From a virus, in IMG/VR virus record IMGVR_UViG_3300007520_000094, positions 1-21,219 of that record: a DNA stretch of 21,219 nucleotides; one strand, given 5' to 3'. Of the stretch, positions 1-6,875 are shown in pieces. The position numbers and the translations under genes are program-made. The notes under the pieces are model-generated. The model ran no database searches and was not told the DNA's origin. It saw only the letters and a list, made by a program, of their open reading frames with translations. The first letter of the stretch is position 1. Each line of letters opens with the position of its first letter.

Positions 1-120
1 GCTCAAATTTAAGGACAGACCCTATGTGAGGAAGTCAAAAGTTGTGACCCAATTGTAAAAATAATTAGCGTAACTAGTTGTATTACATAATGTTGTCCAA
101 TTCGATTTTCAAGTTGGGTT
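1..120 (+). other. Probable end of an inserted or rearranged element
   Basis: The first 58 bases read as the last 18 codons of a reading frame (ending KSKVVTQL, stop at 56-58). About 60 bases of AT-rich non-coding DNA follow, and then the DUF3164 frame starts abruptly. ACCCAATTG near 48-56 and the complement of CAAGTTGGGT near 110-119 form a loose inverted pair. This layout (ORF tail, short spacer, interrupted gene) is what the end of an insertion sequence would look like. The ORF tail is too short to assign to a transposase family, so this is an inference. Confidence 0.4.
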
Positions 121-582
121 AAACAGCAGGGATTTGACCAGCTTCTAGCCCACTACGAGCTTATGAAGGAATTTGGTGAAGTGAAGTCCAATCACAAGGG
201 TAATTTCCAACTCAAGTCAACTGATGCGGAATATAAGGTAGAGTTCTCAAATCAGATGATCAAAGAATTCGATGAACGTGCAGAATTGGCTGCTGATCAC
301 CTAAATGAGTTTCTGTTGACTTTCGTGAAAAAGTCAGGAAACGCAGCTTATAAATATATGAAGGGAGTGACCGAAAAGAAGAATGATAAGTTCGATATCA
401 ACCTAGTCGGTCGGTTATTCAAGATGGAAGATGAATTTGATCACCCTTCATTTAAGAAAGCAGTCGAGCTATTCAAGGCTTCTTATGTGGAAGTGGACAG
501 TGCTCAGTACATACGCTTTTTCAAGCGTAACGAGCAGACTGGAGCTTATGAAAACATCAACCTAAACTTCGCATCGGTATGA
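121..582 (+). pseudogene. DUF3164 family protein, 5'-truncated
   Basis: The visible protein matches the C-terminal two thirds of DUF3164, a family found next to the transposition genes of Mu-like phages. Recognisable parts are the HKGNFQL segment, the FDERAELAADHLNEF helix and the YIRFFKRNE ending. Family-like residues (GFDQLLAHYELMKEFGEVK) continue upstream of the first ATG at 163 as far as about 121. The frame then meets a stop at 88-90 with no start codon between. The N-terminal 50-70 residues usual for the family are missing. Either the gene was cut by an insertion or rearrangement, or a shortened protein starts at 163. Its molecular role is not established. The next gene overlaps its stop as ATGA. 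Confidence 0.7.
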
Positions 583-767
583 AAGCTAAGATCCTAGTCC
601 TACTCGTATTCTTTGCCTTGACTTCTTGCGCAGGCAGCAGAGGGTATAACGAGCAAAAACAGCAGCGCCAAAACACAGTTAAAAAAACAAACAAGCGTAA
701 TCAAAAAGCCCTAAAGAAATGGGGCTTGGCGCAAGTAAAATGGGAGGAGGTACAGCATGCCAGGTAA
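579..767 (+). CDS. Small putative lipoprotein
   Basis: This 62-residue protein has a basic start, a hydrophobic stretch (ILVLLVFFALTSC) and a lipobox ending at Cys17. The rest is strongly basic and Gln/Lys-rich. It is therefore likely exported and lipid-anchored, though no family is recognised. The start overlaps the DUF3164 stop (ATGA), and the 3' end overlaps the next start by 11 bases, so it is translationally coupled within the early operon. Small lipoproteins in early phage regions sometimes act in superinfection exclusion, but nothing in the sequence shows that here. Confidence 0.6.
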   Translation: MKAKILVLLVFFALTSCAGSRGYNEQKQQRQNTVKKTNKRNQKALKKWGLAQVKWEEVQHAR

Positions 768-1020
768 TAAAATTCAAACAACCGTGGAGATGAAGACGCT
801 TTATGAAATGATTAGGATTTGCAAGGAAATGACAGTTGACAATCAATACAAACTGGAAAGGGCAAAAAGCCCTGCTAATAAAAGAGCTGCAAAAACCAAT
901 ATTTCATTTTGGGGGTCAGTTAGCTACTACCTCGAACTAGTCGAATCCATGACAGAAGATGAAGTACTCCAGATGGAGGAGAGAGTCAAAGAAAAGAAAG
1001 GAGCTGAAAATGGGAGTTAA
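757..1020 (+). CDS. Hypothetical phage protein, helical
   Basis: This 87-residue, mostly alpha-helical protein is rich in Lys and Glu, with a central SFWGSVSYYLELV segment and a highly charged tail. I recognise no domain. It starts at an ATG preceded by GGGAGGAGG, one of the few good Shine-Dalgarno-like sequences in the block, and overlaps both neighbours by about 11 bases. It lies in the early operon between the small lipoprotein and another small unknown protein. Confidence 0.6.
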   Translation: MPGNKIQTTVEMKTLYEMIRICKEMTVDNQYKLERAKSPANKRAAKTNISFWGSVSYYLELVESMTEDEVLQMEERVKEKKGAENGS

Positions 1021-1183
1021 AAAATCAGTAGGCTGGAAGGAGATCGATGAAGTAGTAGGCGAAATCGAAGTAAAGGGACAGGATACCGATTTCCCAGAGC
1101 GAACCTACGAGGAAGGCGTGAAAGCTGGAATCCAATGGGTCACCGGACTGGCAGATTCTCACCCGCTTGACAAAGAACAGTAA
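1010..1183 (+). CDS. Hypothetical small phage protein
   Basis: This is a 57-residue acidic protein beginning MGVKKSVGWKEID. I chose the ATG at 1010 because AGGAG lies just upstream and it overlaps the previous gene by 11 bases. An in-frame start at 959 would overlap the neighbour deeply. No domain is recognised. It is followed closely by a perfect hairpin at 1201-1225, which may mark the end of the first cluster of early genes. Confidence 0.5.
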   Translation: MGVKKSVGWKEIDEVVGEIEVKGQDTDFPERTYEEGVKAGIQWVTGLADSHPLDKEQ

Positions 1184-1200
1184 AGTTGATTTTTCACCCA

Positions 1201-1225
1201 AGCCCTGACCGCTACGGTCAGGGCT
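1201..1225. repeat. Perfect 11-bp hairpin
   Basis: AGCCCTGACCG and its exact complement CGGTCAGGGCT are separated by CTA. No T-run follows (CCCTA), so it is a poor intrinsic terminator on the + strand. It resembles the short palindromic elements elsewhere in the window and lies between two clusters of small genes. Confidence 0.7.
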
Positions 1226-1242
1226 CCCTAACCACCAAAATC

Positions 1243-1389
1243 ATGCATGAAGTACTAATCAGTTTCTTCACCAAAATCATTCTTATGCTTAGAAAAAAGA
1301 ATCCCAATCGAACTATCTGTACTTGGCCTTGCTGCAAATGCGATCAGTTCTGTGGTTCTCAAACTATCAAAAATGAACATCCAGACTGA
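1243..1389 (+). CDS. Possible small Cys-rich protein
   Basis: This is a 48-residue frame starting at ATG 1243 (or 1282, MLRKKNPNR). The notable feature is CTWPCCKCDQFC, five cysteines within twelve residues, which could bind a metal. The frame remains open upstream to 1186, but that would include the hairpin at 1201-1225. It overlaps the following winged-helix gene by 17 bases. The length is short enough to be chance, and no homologue is recognised. Confidence 0.3.
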   Translation: MHEVLISFFTKIILMLRKKNPNRTICTWPCCKCDQFCGSQTIKNEHPD

Positions 1390-1633
1390 TTTTGAACGGG
1401 TAATTTCAATCGTAACCTACTTGGCAGAAAAACCCAGGAATATACTGGAGATGTGCGACACGTTTTGCACTACTCAAAGGACGATGATGCGGAACTTGGA
1501 CAATTTGGAAAAATCAGGATTCTCTTTTAGAAGGAAAAATTGGAGAAAAGGAAGAAGAAAAACTCATCAAATCATCGGAGCTAGTGACGCTCTTAAACAA
1601 CAAATCAAAACACTCAATGAAACAATACACTGA
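1373..1633 (+). CDS. Putative winged-helix DNA-binding protein
   Basis: This is an 86-residue protein. Residues about 5-45 (FERVISIVTYLAEKP then CDTFCTTQRTMMRNLDNL) look like the helix-turn-helix of the HTH_11/WYL-type N-terminal domain. A basic wing follows (RRKNWRKGRRKTH). There is no effector domain, so it is a stand-alone DNA binder and plausibly a phage regulator. ATG 1373 is preferred over the in-frame GTG at 1352 because the helix begins at once. It overlaps the exonuclease start by 17 bases. The target sequence is unknown. Confidence 0.5.
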   Translation: MNIQTDFERVISIVTYLAEKPRNILEMCDTFCTTQRTMMRNLDNLEKSGFSFRRKNWRKGRRKTHQIIGASDALKQQIKTLNETIH

Positions 1634-2183
1634 CCTCATGCTCGACATCGAAACCCTCGGAAAGGGAGTCGGATGCGTGATACTGTCTATAGCTGCCGTT
1701 CCATTCTTCAAGTCTGAACAATTGCTAGGAGAGCAATTATTTCACATGAACATCGATATCCAGAGCTGCCAGGACAAAGGACTAGCAATCAATGCCGACA
1801 CACTCATCTGGTGGATGGATATGCCTGCGCTCTTCAAGCGAATTCAGCAAGACACCTACACATTAGAAGGAGCACTTCTCAGCCTCACCCGATTCATTAA
1901 AACCGAATGCGCTGAAGATGTCAGAATATGGGGACGTGGACCAAGCTTCGATCAGGCCATCCTTCGTGACGCATACGATAGGCACAAGCAGGATCTTCCC
2001 TGGCGATATTCACGCGAGCGATGCGTTCGTACCTACCTATGTGGGTATGAAGACTTGCTGAAAAAGCACCTGGCCTTCACAGGTGAACTGCATCACCCGG
2101 TGCACGATGCCAGGCATCAGATCCGCAGCATGCACAAAGTCCAAAGTCTCACCCTAAACTCCAAAGAAGATGAGCTGGATTGA
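1617..2183 (+). CDS. DEDDh 3'-5' exonuclease (exoribonuclease-like)
   Basis: This 188-residue protein has the DnaQ/RNase H-like exonuclease fold, closest in pattern to the phage exonucleases of the ExoVIII/Rv2179c-like group. The acidic residues are visible in order: Asp10 and Glu12 in LDIETLG, Asp112 in GRGPSFDQ, and His159 with Asp164 in HHPVHDARHQ. This matches the DEDDh arrangement that binds two metal ions. NADTLIWWM is typical of the subgroup. It likely trims single-stranded DNA or RNA in the cytoplasm. ATG 1617 is preferred over the upstream in-frame GTG at 1584 because MKQYTDLMLDIET aligns with usual family starts. It overlaps the gene on each side. Confidence 0.85.
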   Translation: MKQYTDLMLDIETLGKGVGCVILSIAAVPFFKSEQLLGEQLFHMNIDIQSCQDKGLAINADTLIWWMDMPALFKRIQQDTYTLEGALLSLTRFIKTECAEDVRIWGRGPSFDQAILRDAYDRHKQDLPWRYSRERCVRTYLCGYEDLLKKHLAFTGELHHPVHDARHQIRSMHKVQSLTLNSKEDELD

Positions 2184-2556
2184 CTGCCTGTGCATATTCC
2201 CATTCTGGCTGCTCACGCTGCTTCTGGCACACCGGGTAGGCTGGCTGAAAGGGAAAAGCATCCCTAAGAAAATGATCGGGAAAAACATCCGAAAAGTCCT
2301 CCTACTTGCCTTCCTTCCCCTGGCTATGGGATGCGGATCAATCGCACCTGCAACCATGAGCTACCTCGGTGATGTGGTCCTAATCCGGGGCTGTGAAGTC
2401 TGTGTGTCCTACACCAATGTAAACGAAAATGACAACAGCAAATCTTTGGGCTGTTTTGCGCACTACGAAGGACACCGCTATCAGGTAGGGGACAAATATC
2501 CCCAGGCAGCAAAGCATTCAACGGGATTTCCTACGGAATGTGGGAAATCAAAGTAG
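2170..2556 (+). CDS. Membrane or lipoprotein, unknown function
   Basis: This 128-residue frame has a first hydrophobic segment (residues about 7-22). A second hydrophobic segment (LLLAFLPLAMGC) ends in a lipobox-like Cys at about 55. Starting at ATG 2170, it overlaps the exonuclease by 14 bases. The alternative ATG at 2272 (MIGKNIRKVLLLAF) would give a clean 94-residue lipoprotein, and I think this may be the real mature gene. The C-terminal part has four cysteines (CEVCVS, GCFAHYEG, TECGK). No family is recognised. Confidence 0.5.
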   Translation: MSWIDCLCIFPFWLLTLLLAHRVGWLKGKSIPKKMIGKNIRKVLLLAFLPLAMGCGSIAPATMSYLGDVVLIRGCEVCVSYTNVNENDNSKSLGCFAHYEGHRYQVGDKYPQAAKHSTGFPTECGKSK

Positions 2557-2589
2557 TATTCAGTATTCAGTATTCAGTAGGCAGTACTG
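2555..2589. repeat. Heptamer tandem repeat
   Basis: There are three exact copies of AGTATTC, then AGTAGGC and AGTACTG. They start at the stop codon of the preceding gene and fill the gap before the DUF4406 gene. Tandem heptamers of this kind occur in intergenic DNA of many Bacteroidota. Confidence 0.8.
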
Positions 2590-2611
2590 GTTAACTAAAA
2601 ACCAAAAACAA

Positions 2612-3004
2612 ATGAGCACAACCCCAATAAACAAAAACATGAAATCGGTACGGCAGTTCTTTGAATTGGACGTACCTCTAATCTACATCGCCGGAAAAGT
2701 GTCCGGCCTGCACTACGAAGATGTAGTGGCCAAATTTGCGAAGCGGCAAGTGGAACTTGAAGCGAAAGGCTTTGAAGTGTTTAACCCCTGCGAGCTGGTA
2801 GATGAATCCTGCAACTGGCAGGAAGCAATGAAGATATGTTTGGCACACTTGCCTTTTGCAGACTTCATCGATATGCTTCCTGATTGGCAGTCCAGCAAAG
2901 GCGCCACCTTCGAGCGGGAATGTGCGCTCAAGATGGGAATAGAGATATTCAAAGAACAGCCCTCTGATAATCCGGTGGTTGACATGCTAAAAACGGACTT
3001 CTGA
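2612..3004 (+). CDS. DUF4406 (deoxyribosyltransferase-like) protein
   Basis: This 130-residue protein belongs by pattern to DUF4406, part of the nucleoside 2-deoxyribosyltransferase-like Rossmann group. The evidence is IYIAGKVSG near the start, then a GFEVFNPCEL strand and turn. ADFIDMLPDWQSSKGATFE follows, corresponding to the usual W-x-S-x-GA-x-x-E signature with a candidate catalytic Glu. Such proteins may process nucleosides or nucleotides, but activity of DUF4406 members is largely untested. Starts at 2612 and 2639 are both possible. Its stop overlaps the ASCH gene start (TGATG). Confidence 0.75.
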   Translation: MSTTPINKNMKSVRQFFELDVPLIYIAGKVSGLHYEDVVAKFAKRQVELEAKGFEVFNPCELVDESCNWQEAMKICLAHLPFADFIDMLPDWQSSKGATFERECALKMGIEIFKEQPSDNPVVDMLKTDF

Positions 3005-3420
3005 TGCTGCTGGGATTCAAGAAACAATTTGCACCGAAGATTCTGGATGGCTCGAAGAAATTCACTATCCGTAATCCTCGTAAGGTGGAGCCAAAGCTAG
3101 GAGAGCAGCTACACATGTACACAGGCCTCAGAAACAAGTCCTGTGAAAAGATCACCTCGGAGCACACTCTTAAAAGCATTCAGCTATTGGATTTAATAAT
3201 ACTAAAAAGACCTGATGGAAGCGGCTGGATGGATGTCCATGTCGATGGAAAAGAAATTGAGCAAATCGATTTCAATAGATTAATAAGCGCTGATGGATTT
3301 GATTCAATTCCTGATTTTGTCAGCTATTGGCTATCTGGAATCAAAGCTGACAAAGATGGGATATTCTACATGGAAGCGGAAGGGTTAATTATGTACCACT
3401 GGACAGGTCTAAAATGGTAA
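3004..3420 (+). CDS. ASCH-domain-like protein
   Basis: The first 45 residues (LLGFKKQFAPKILDGSKKFTIR, then GEQLHMYTGLR) match the start of ASCH-like phage proteins. These adopt a beta-barrel related to the PUA fold and are proposed to bind RNA or modified nucleotides. The basic K-x-x-TIR segment is the typical pocket element. The C-terminal half (residues 55-138) is less typical and more AT-rich than the first part. It overlaps the next gene by 7 bases. Confidence 0.65.
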   Translation: MLLGFKKQFAPKILDGSKKFTIRNPRKVEPKLGEQLHMYTGLRNKSCEKITSEHTLKSIQLLDLIILKRPDGSGWMDVHVDGKEIEQIDFNRLISADGFDSIPDFVSYWLSGIKADKDGIFYMEAEGLIMYHWTGLKW

Positions 3421-3677
3421 TCCTAACCATCCTTTTCCTACTGATCCTGATCGGAGCGGTAGGAATCAGCCTCAAGTTCGGCATGCGGATAGGTCGGGAG
3501 ATGGCAGAGACGAGATTCATCGAGCATACCAACCGCCATCCGTTGGACTATGGGTTTGAAATCACCGACACCCTCTATCCAGCCCGAAAGCCCCTCATGA
3601 TCGAAATCCCTGAAGCTGATGAAATCAGACTAGACTCAAAGTATCGCATCCTAAAGGAAAACTTCAATTTCTCATGA
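3414..3677 (+). CDS. Small single-pass membrane protein
   Basis: This 87-residue protein has one N-terminal membrane segment (residues about 2-22, VILTILFLLILIGAVGISL) followed by a charged cytoplasmic or periplasmic tail. No domain is recognised. It overlaps the ASCH gene by 7 bases and the nucleotidyltransferase start by 4 (ATGA), so it is part of the same operon. Confidence 0.6.
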   Translation: MVILTILFLLILIGAVGISLKFGMRIGREMAETRFIEHTNRHPLDYGFEITDTLYPARKPLMIEIPEADEIRLDSKYRILKENFNFS

Positions 3678-4279
3678 AACTCAAACAAGCACAAAAAATC
3701 GCAGCGGAGCTGGTGCAGCAGCTAGCTCCTCACTGCGAGCGGATCCAGATCGCAGGATCTATCCGACGGGAAAAGCCTGAAGTAAAGGACATCGAGATCG
3801 TAGCCATTCCCAAGCCTTATGAAGTCGGACTTTTCGAATCCGGCATAGCTACCGTGGTTAATAGATGGGTAAAAGTGAAAGGTGAATTACCTTGTAAGTA
3901 CACGCAGCGGGTGATTCCTATTGACTTGGGCTTCGACTTCGCTCAGCCTGACAGCCGTGTCAGCATGAGCGGTACAGGTGTCACCCTGAGCGGTACAGGT
4001 GTCACCCTGAGCGAAGTCGAAGGGATCAAACTAGACCTCTTCTTTGCCACGCCTGCCAACTGGGGCTTGATCCTCGCTATCCGAACCGGATCAGCTGAGT
4101 ACTCGCATAAGGTTTTGGCTGCTGGCTGGGTGCGCAAAGGGTATCACTCTGTGGATGGAATGCTATTCCACGAAAAAAGCAAGTGGGAGCGCAAAGTCAA
4201 GGACGAATGGGAGCTATTCCAACTGCTGGGCATCGCTATGCCAGAACCTAAAGATAGGGAGGTAAATGAAAAATCTTAA
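3674..4279 (+). CDS. PolX-like nucleotidyltransferase with inserted repeat
   Basis: The N-terminal part carries a polymerase-beta-type nucleotidyltransferase motif: Gly28-Ser29 followed by Asp39-x-Glu41 in GSIRREKPEVKDIE. The third acid would be Asp121 in KLDLFF. A conserved tail follows (NWGLILAIRTGSAEYSHK, then GYHSVDGML). This is the small stand-alone polymerase-like protein common in phages. It could add nucleotides to a primer or other acceptor, with the substrate unknown. Residues about 86-117 are encoded by a palindromic repeat (3931-4022) and separate the second strand from the third acidic residue. The reading frame is intact through it. The stop overlaps the next start by 14 bases. 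Confidence 0.75.
   Translation: MKLKQAQKIAAELVQQLAPHCERIQIAGSIRREKPEVKDIEIVAIPKPYEVGLFESGIATVVNRWVKVKGELPCKYTQRVIPIDLGFDFAQPDSRVSMSGTGVTLSGTGVTLSEVEGIKLDLFFATPANWGLILAIRTGSAEYSHKVLAAGWVRKGYHSVDGMLFHEKSKWERKVKDEWELFQLLGIAMPEPKDREVNEKS
3931..4022. repeat. Palindromic element inside a coding sequence
   Basis: CTTCGACTTCGCTCAG (3931-3946) and its exact complement (4007-4022) enclose two copies of a 21-base unit, 3965-3985 and 3986-4006, that differ at one base. The unit encodes SGTGVTL-like heptapeptides. The arms match a repeat motif that is widespread between genes of Bacteroidota (CTGAGCGAAGTCGAAG). Here it lies in frame inside the nucleotidyltransferase gene. Confidence 0.9.
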
Positions 4280-4565
4280 GCAGGTACAGATACCATTTAA
4301 AAAACCATTAGCGCCTTCTTTCAAAACACAATATTATACCATTGAAGTTGATTTTAGATCTGTTGGTATAATAAGAGGTGAGGAGATTGAAGTGGGGATG
4401 TTGATAAATAAAGGCGCAAACTCGCGAATCAAGGAAGTGCTAGAGATAGAATTGGTTAAAGGTAGAGTGGTGATCACAGAACAAAGAAAGTTCCGGTCTT
4501 TCTCTGACCTTGATGAGGAATGGATTTGTTGGGAAATAATAAAGAAAGGAGAATTAAAACTATGA
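4266..4565 (+). CDS. Hypothetical phage protein
   Basis: This 99-residue protein is predicted to be mostly beta strands with a charged C-terminus, and is more AT-rich than the genes on either side. The start overlaps the nucleotidyltransferase by 14 bases, and its stop overlaps the GemA-like gene as ATGA. No family is recognised. Its composition suggests separate acquisition, but the overlaps keep it in the operon. Confidence 0.55.
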   Translation: MKNLKQVQIPFKKPLAPSFKTQYYTIEVDFRSVGIIRGEEIEVGMLINKGANSRIKEVLEIELVKGRVVITEQRKFRSFSDLDEEWICWEIIKKGELKL

Positions 4566-4990
4566 CACGCAACTATCCCCAATTCTTCGCCATCTGCCGG
4601 GCGTATGACCTGGAAAAAGATGGACTAGCACATGACGTCTCTAATGGCCGGACACAAAGCCTAAGAGCCTTGACTGACAAAGAATGGAATCAGCTCATGG
4701 ACTATCTGAAATCTATCCAAGCCGAGCAAAAGAACTGGCAGCCAAAGCCCGGTGACATCCAGCGCAAAAAGATGATCAGCATCGCAAGGCAGATGAATTG
4801 GTTCCCGCTTACTGCACCTGAAGATGGTGCGCAGGGAATCAAGATGATCATGGCCAGACTGGACAACTGGTGTCTTCAGCAGAAATACAAAAAGCCACTC
4901 ATGGAGCACACGGTGCAGGAGCTGAACATCCTGGTAAGCATATTCGAAGAGAAAGTATTTAAGAGCTATTTGGTCGGATTGAATAAGTAG
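4562..4990 (+). CDS. GemA/Mu gp16-like regulatory protein (DUF1018-like)
   Basis: This 142-residue protein resembles the Mu gp16/GemA group. Two helical parts are visible: residues 1-55 (YPQFFAICRAYDLEKDGLAH, then SLRALTDKEWNQLMDYL) and 65-140 (KKMISIARQMNW, then LDNWCLQQ). The first resembles the repeated four-helix pattern of the family, in which SL-x-x-LT-x-x-E is typical. In Mu, GemA affects host gene expression and DNA relaxation. That role is only inferred here. An upstream in-frame start at 4520 exists, but ATG 4562 fits the ATGA overlap. Confidence 0.6.
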   Translation: MTRNYPQFFAICRAYDLEKDGLAHDVSNGRTQSLRALTDKEWNQLMDYLKSIQAEQKNWQPKPGDIQRKKMISIARQMNWFPLTAPEDGAQGIKMIMARLDNWCLQQKYKKPLMEHTVQELNILVSIFEEKVFKSYLVGLNK

Positions 4991-5008
4991 CTAGACTCAA
5001 GTATCAAG

Positions 5009-5233
5009 ATGAGAAACACACAGCTAACTATATTCCAAGGAATTAATCAAAATGAAGCTCCCGAGGGATTTTATCCCATACCAAAAGATCATGCTACGAC
5101 ATCCAATATCTGCTACAGCTGTGATGCAAAGCCATTATGCCAAACAAATGTAAACGACTGGTGTAAAAATAATCCATGTATGTCATATAGAAGAATTGAT
5201 GAAATGCCAGTGCTATTCAAAAATAAACCATGA
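5009..5233 (+). CDS. Small Cys-rich protein, possible zinc binder
   Basis: This 74-residue protein has cysteines arranged as CYSCDAKPLC, then C and C about ten and fifteen residues later. A zinc-ribbon-like or treble-clef-like site is possible. No known domain is recognised. Its stop overlaps the next start as ATGA. It begins 18 bases after the GemA-like gene, so it is likely in the same transcript. Confidence 0.55.
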   Translation: MRNTQLTIFQGINQNEAPEGFYPIPKDHATTSNICYSCDAKPLCQTNVNDWCKNNPCMSYRRIDEMPVLFKNKP

Positions 5234-5817
5234 AAACGACCTATAAACTAACCTCCGAAGGAAGAAAAGGAGCCGCTACCGCAACTTATGAGAATGGGCT
5301 TTTAATCGGCTTTGAAATAGACTTTAATCCTCCTTTAAACAATCCTAAAACCGCTTGGATTTTTGGCGCATTGCCAACCAATGCTGAGAGAATTGAGGAT
5401 TTCAATTCCTTAAAGGGATTTGGGCTAGAGGTGACCAAAGAAGCTCCGGCAAATGAAAAGCTAGCCCTATTCTGCCGTGTCTATGAGAAGCATAAGAGCA
5501 TCAAATACAAGGTCACGGCCTCCGATGCTGGCAAGATCAAGCAGATCAACCCAACTGAAGAGCAGCTTCATGCATACTTCAGGTCAGAGAACTTTCTATT
5601 CAAAGGAAAGCAGTCCATCGCCAACCTGGTGAAGTACTGGAATGAGTTCCGGGCAGATCTGGCTGGACAGGGAAGTAGTAAGTTCCCGAATGAATGGGAT
5701 TCGAAGATCCTGCAAAAGCTCAGCCCCCAGGATACGATTAACTACTACACGCATCTTCGGAGCCTGGGGCTGAAGGCCATCAAGACTGAGGCGGGGCAGG
5801 TAGTTGGATTTAGATAG
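5230..5817 (+). CDS. Hypothetical phage protein (195 aa)
   Basis: The protein has two visible parts. Residues 1-105 are rich in beta strands (TYENGLLIGFEIDFNPP and following). Residues 110-195 are helical, with FLFKGKQSIANLVKYWNEF and DTINYYTHLRSLGLK. The FLFKGKQSIANLVKYWNE region looks like a recurring phage segment, but I cannot name a family. It is the last gene of the dense early block. A gap of about 140 bases follows, containing an inverted repeat. Confidence 0.6.
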   Translation: MKTTYKLTSEGRKGAATATYENGLLIGFEIDFNPPLNNPKTAWIFGALPTNAERIEDFNSLKGFGLEVTKEAPANEKLALFCRVYEKHKSIKYKVTASDAGKIKQINPTEEQLHAYFRSENFLFKGKQSIANLVKYWNEFRADLAGQGSSKFPNEWDSKILQKLSPQDTINYYTHLRSLGLKAIKTEAGQVVGFR

Positions 5818-5837
5818 ACAGTTAGTGACGGATAGCA

Positions 5838-5870
5838 AGCTTTTCCAAAGTTCCTAACGTGGGAAAAGCT
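5838..5870. promoter_or_regulatory. Intergenic inverted repeat
   Basis: AGCTTTTCC and its exact complement GGAAAAGCT (9 bp) are separated by 15 bases in the 138-base gap before the next gene. There is no T-run after it, so it may be an operator or RNA structure rather than a terminator. A smaller 6-bp pair (CAGTCA/TGACTG) lies at 5917-5938. I see no clear promoter. Confidence 0.4.
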
Positions 5871-5955
5871 AAGAAAGATATCTTGCGATCAGACCATTCG
5901 GATCTACAATCGGAATCAGTCACCGAATTAGCTGACTGAAAAACAAGGTAATTTT

Positions 5956-6216
5956 ATGTTCACACAATCCACTACAGGAAACACCTCACAACTTAACGCA
6001 TCAAAAGAGCTTACTTTTGACTACCAGGCTCTCCAAATCTTTCTGACTGACCACATCGACCCGCAAGAGATGGCTATCTACCTGGAAGAAATCGAAACCC
6101 AGTACATCAGCTACCTACTCCGCTATCCAGAGATGCCTGGCGAGACAGCAGAGCACCAGATCCATTACTTGCGCACATTTCGCAAAGCATTGAATCTAGT
6201 GAAAATGATCAAGTAA
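5956..6216 (+). CDS. Hypothetical phage protein
   Basis: This 86-residue acidic protein is mostly helical after residue 20, ending in a basic helix (FRKALNLVKMIK). No domain is recognised. It is separated by non-coding DNA on both sides (138 bases before, 99 after), so it may have its own promoter. It is followed by a hairpin at 6221-6246. Confidence 0.55.
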   Translation: MFTQSTTGNTSQLNASKELTFDYQALQIFLTDHIDPQEMAIYLEEIETQYISYLLRYPEMPGETAEHQIHYLRTFRKALNLVKMIK

Positions 6217-6220
6217 CACC

Positions 6221-6246
6221 TCGGGAGAGGTAACTGCCTCTCCCGA
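6221..6246. terminator. Perfect 10-bp hairpin after a gene
   Basis: TCGGGAGAGG and its exact complement flank a six-base loop, 4 bases after the stop of the 86-residue gene. The bases after it are A-rich rather than T-rich, so it is a weak candidate for intrinsic termination and could instead stabilise the 3' end. Confidence 0.4.
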
Positions 6247-6249
6247 AAA

Positions 6250-6267
6250 ATACCCTGTACAGGGTAT
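6250..6267. promoter_or_regulatory. 18-bp perfect palindrome, candidate operator
   Basis: ATACCCTGTACAGGGTAT reads the same on both strands without a spacer. It lies between the hairpin at 6221-6246 and the DUF4468-like gene starting at 6316. The perfect symmetry and the place upstream of a gene suggest a dimeric protein site. No regulator is assigned. Confidence 0.45.
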
Positions 6268-6315
6268 ATACAAGTGAAAATCAATGAGTATGTTTAACCT
6301 CCAATTCCCGCAATA

Positions 6316-6846
6316 ATGAAAAATCTACTTCTATCTCTATTAATCCTATTACTTCCAGACTTGGCAATGGCACAATTCAGTATGACTCCTAATGGAATGT
6401 TGACTCAGGAAGGTGAAACATACGTTGTTATTATAGCACAAGAGGATCAAGATAACCTCTATAAAAAGTCACTCACTTATCTGAATGGAATATTCAATGC
6501 TCCCAATCATGCTATTTCGGGCGTCGAAAACAAATCCATTACGGTGAATGGATTTTCTGAGAATGCAATAGAAAGTAAGTTGAAGCGCAACTTTGCTATC
6601 AAGTATGATTTGAGGTATTCAATCACATTCGAATTCAAGGATCAAAAGGTTAAATGTGAAATCAACTCCTGGACAGCTGGCCCGATAGTCCCAAAGGGTA
6701 ATTTAAAATCCTTTGGAACTCATTATGGTGTGTATAATGAGAATCTAGATATTCAAGATCAGCGTGCCAAAGAGTCTATAGAAGAGTATTTTAATTGGTT
6801 TTTATCGGAGTTTGAGTTAAGTGTATTGAAGAGTGATGACTGGTAA
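6316..6846 (+). CDS. Secreted DUF4468-like protein
   Basis: This 176-residue protein starts with a clear signal peptide (MKNLLLSLLILLLPDLAMA, cleavage likely before Gln20). The mature part has the pattern of DUF4468, a domain common in Bacteroidota exported proteins. It has an opening beta segment, a helix with LYKKSLTYLNGIF, central strands (YSITFEFKDQKVKCEI) and a C-terminal helix. The function of this domain is unknown. The gene is clearly more AT-rich than the phage core genes and lies in its own unit between a palindrome and a terminator, which suits an accessory cargo gene. Confidence 0.65.
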   Translation: MKNLLLSLLILLLPDLAMAQFSMTPNGMLTQEGETYVVIIAQEDQDNLYKKSLTYLNGIFNAPNHAISGVENKSITVNGFSENAIESKLKRNFAIKYDLRYSITFEFKDQKVKCEINSWTAGPIVPKGNLKSFGTHYGVYNENLDIQDQRAKESIEEYFNWFLSEFELSVLKSDDW

Positions 6847-6875
6847 AATCTTACAACTTACTTAGAACTTATTTG

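Noticed and set aside
1186-1242. Upstream extension of the Cys-rich small gene
   Set aside because: It would translate through the perfect hairpin at 1201-1225 and has no good start context; ATG 1243 is more reasonable.
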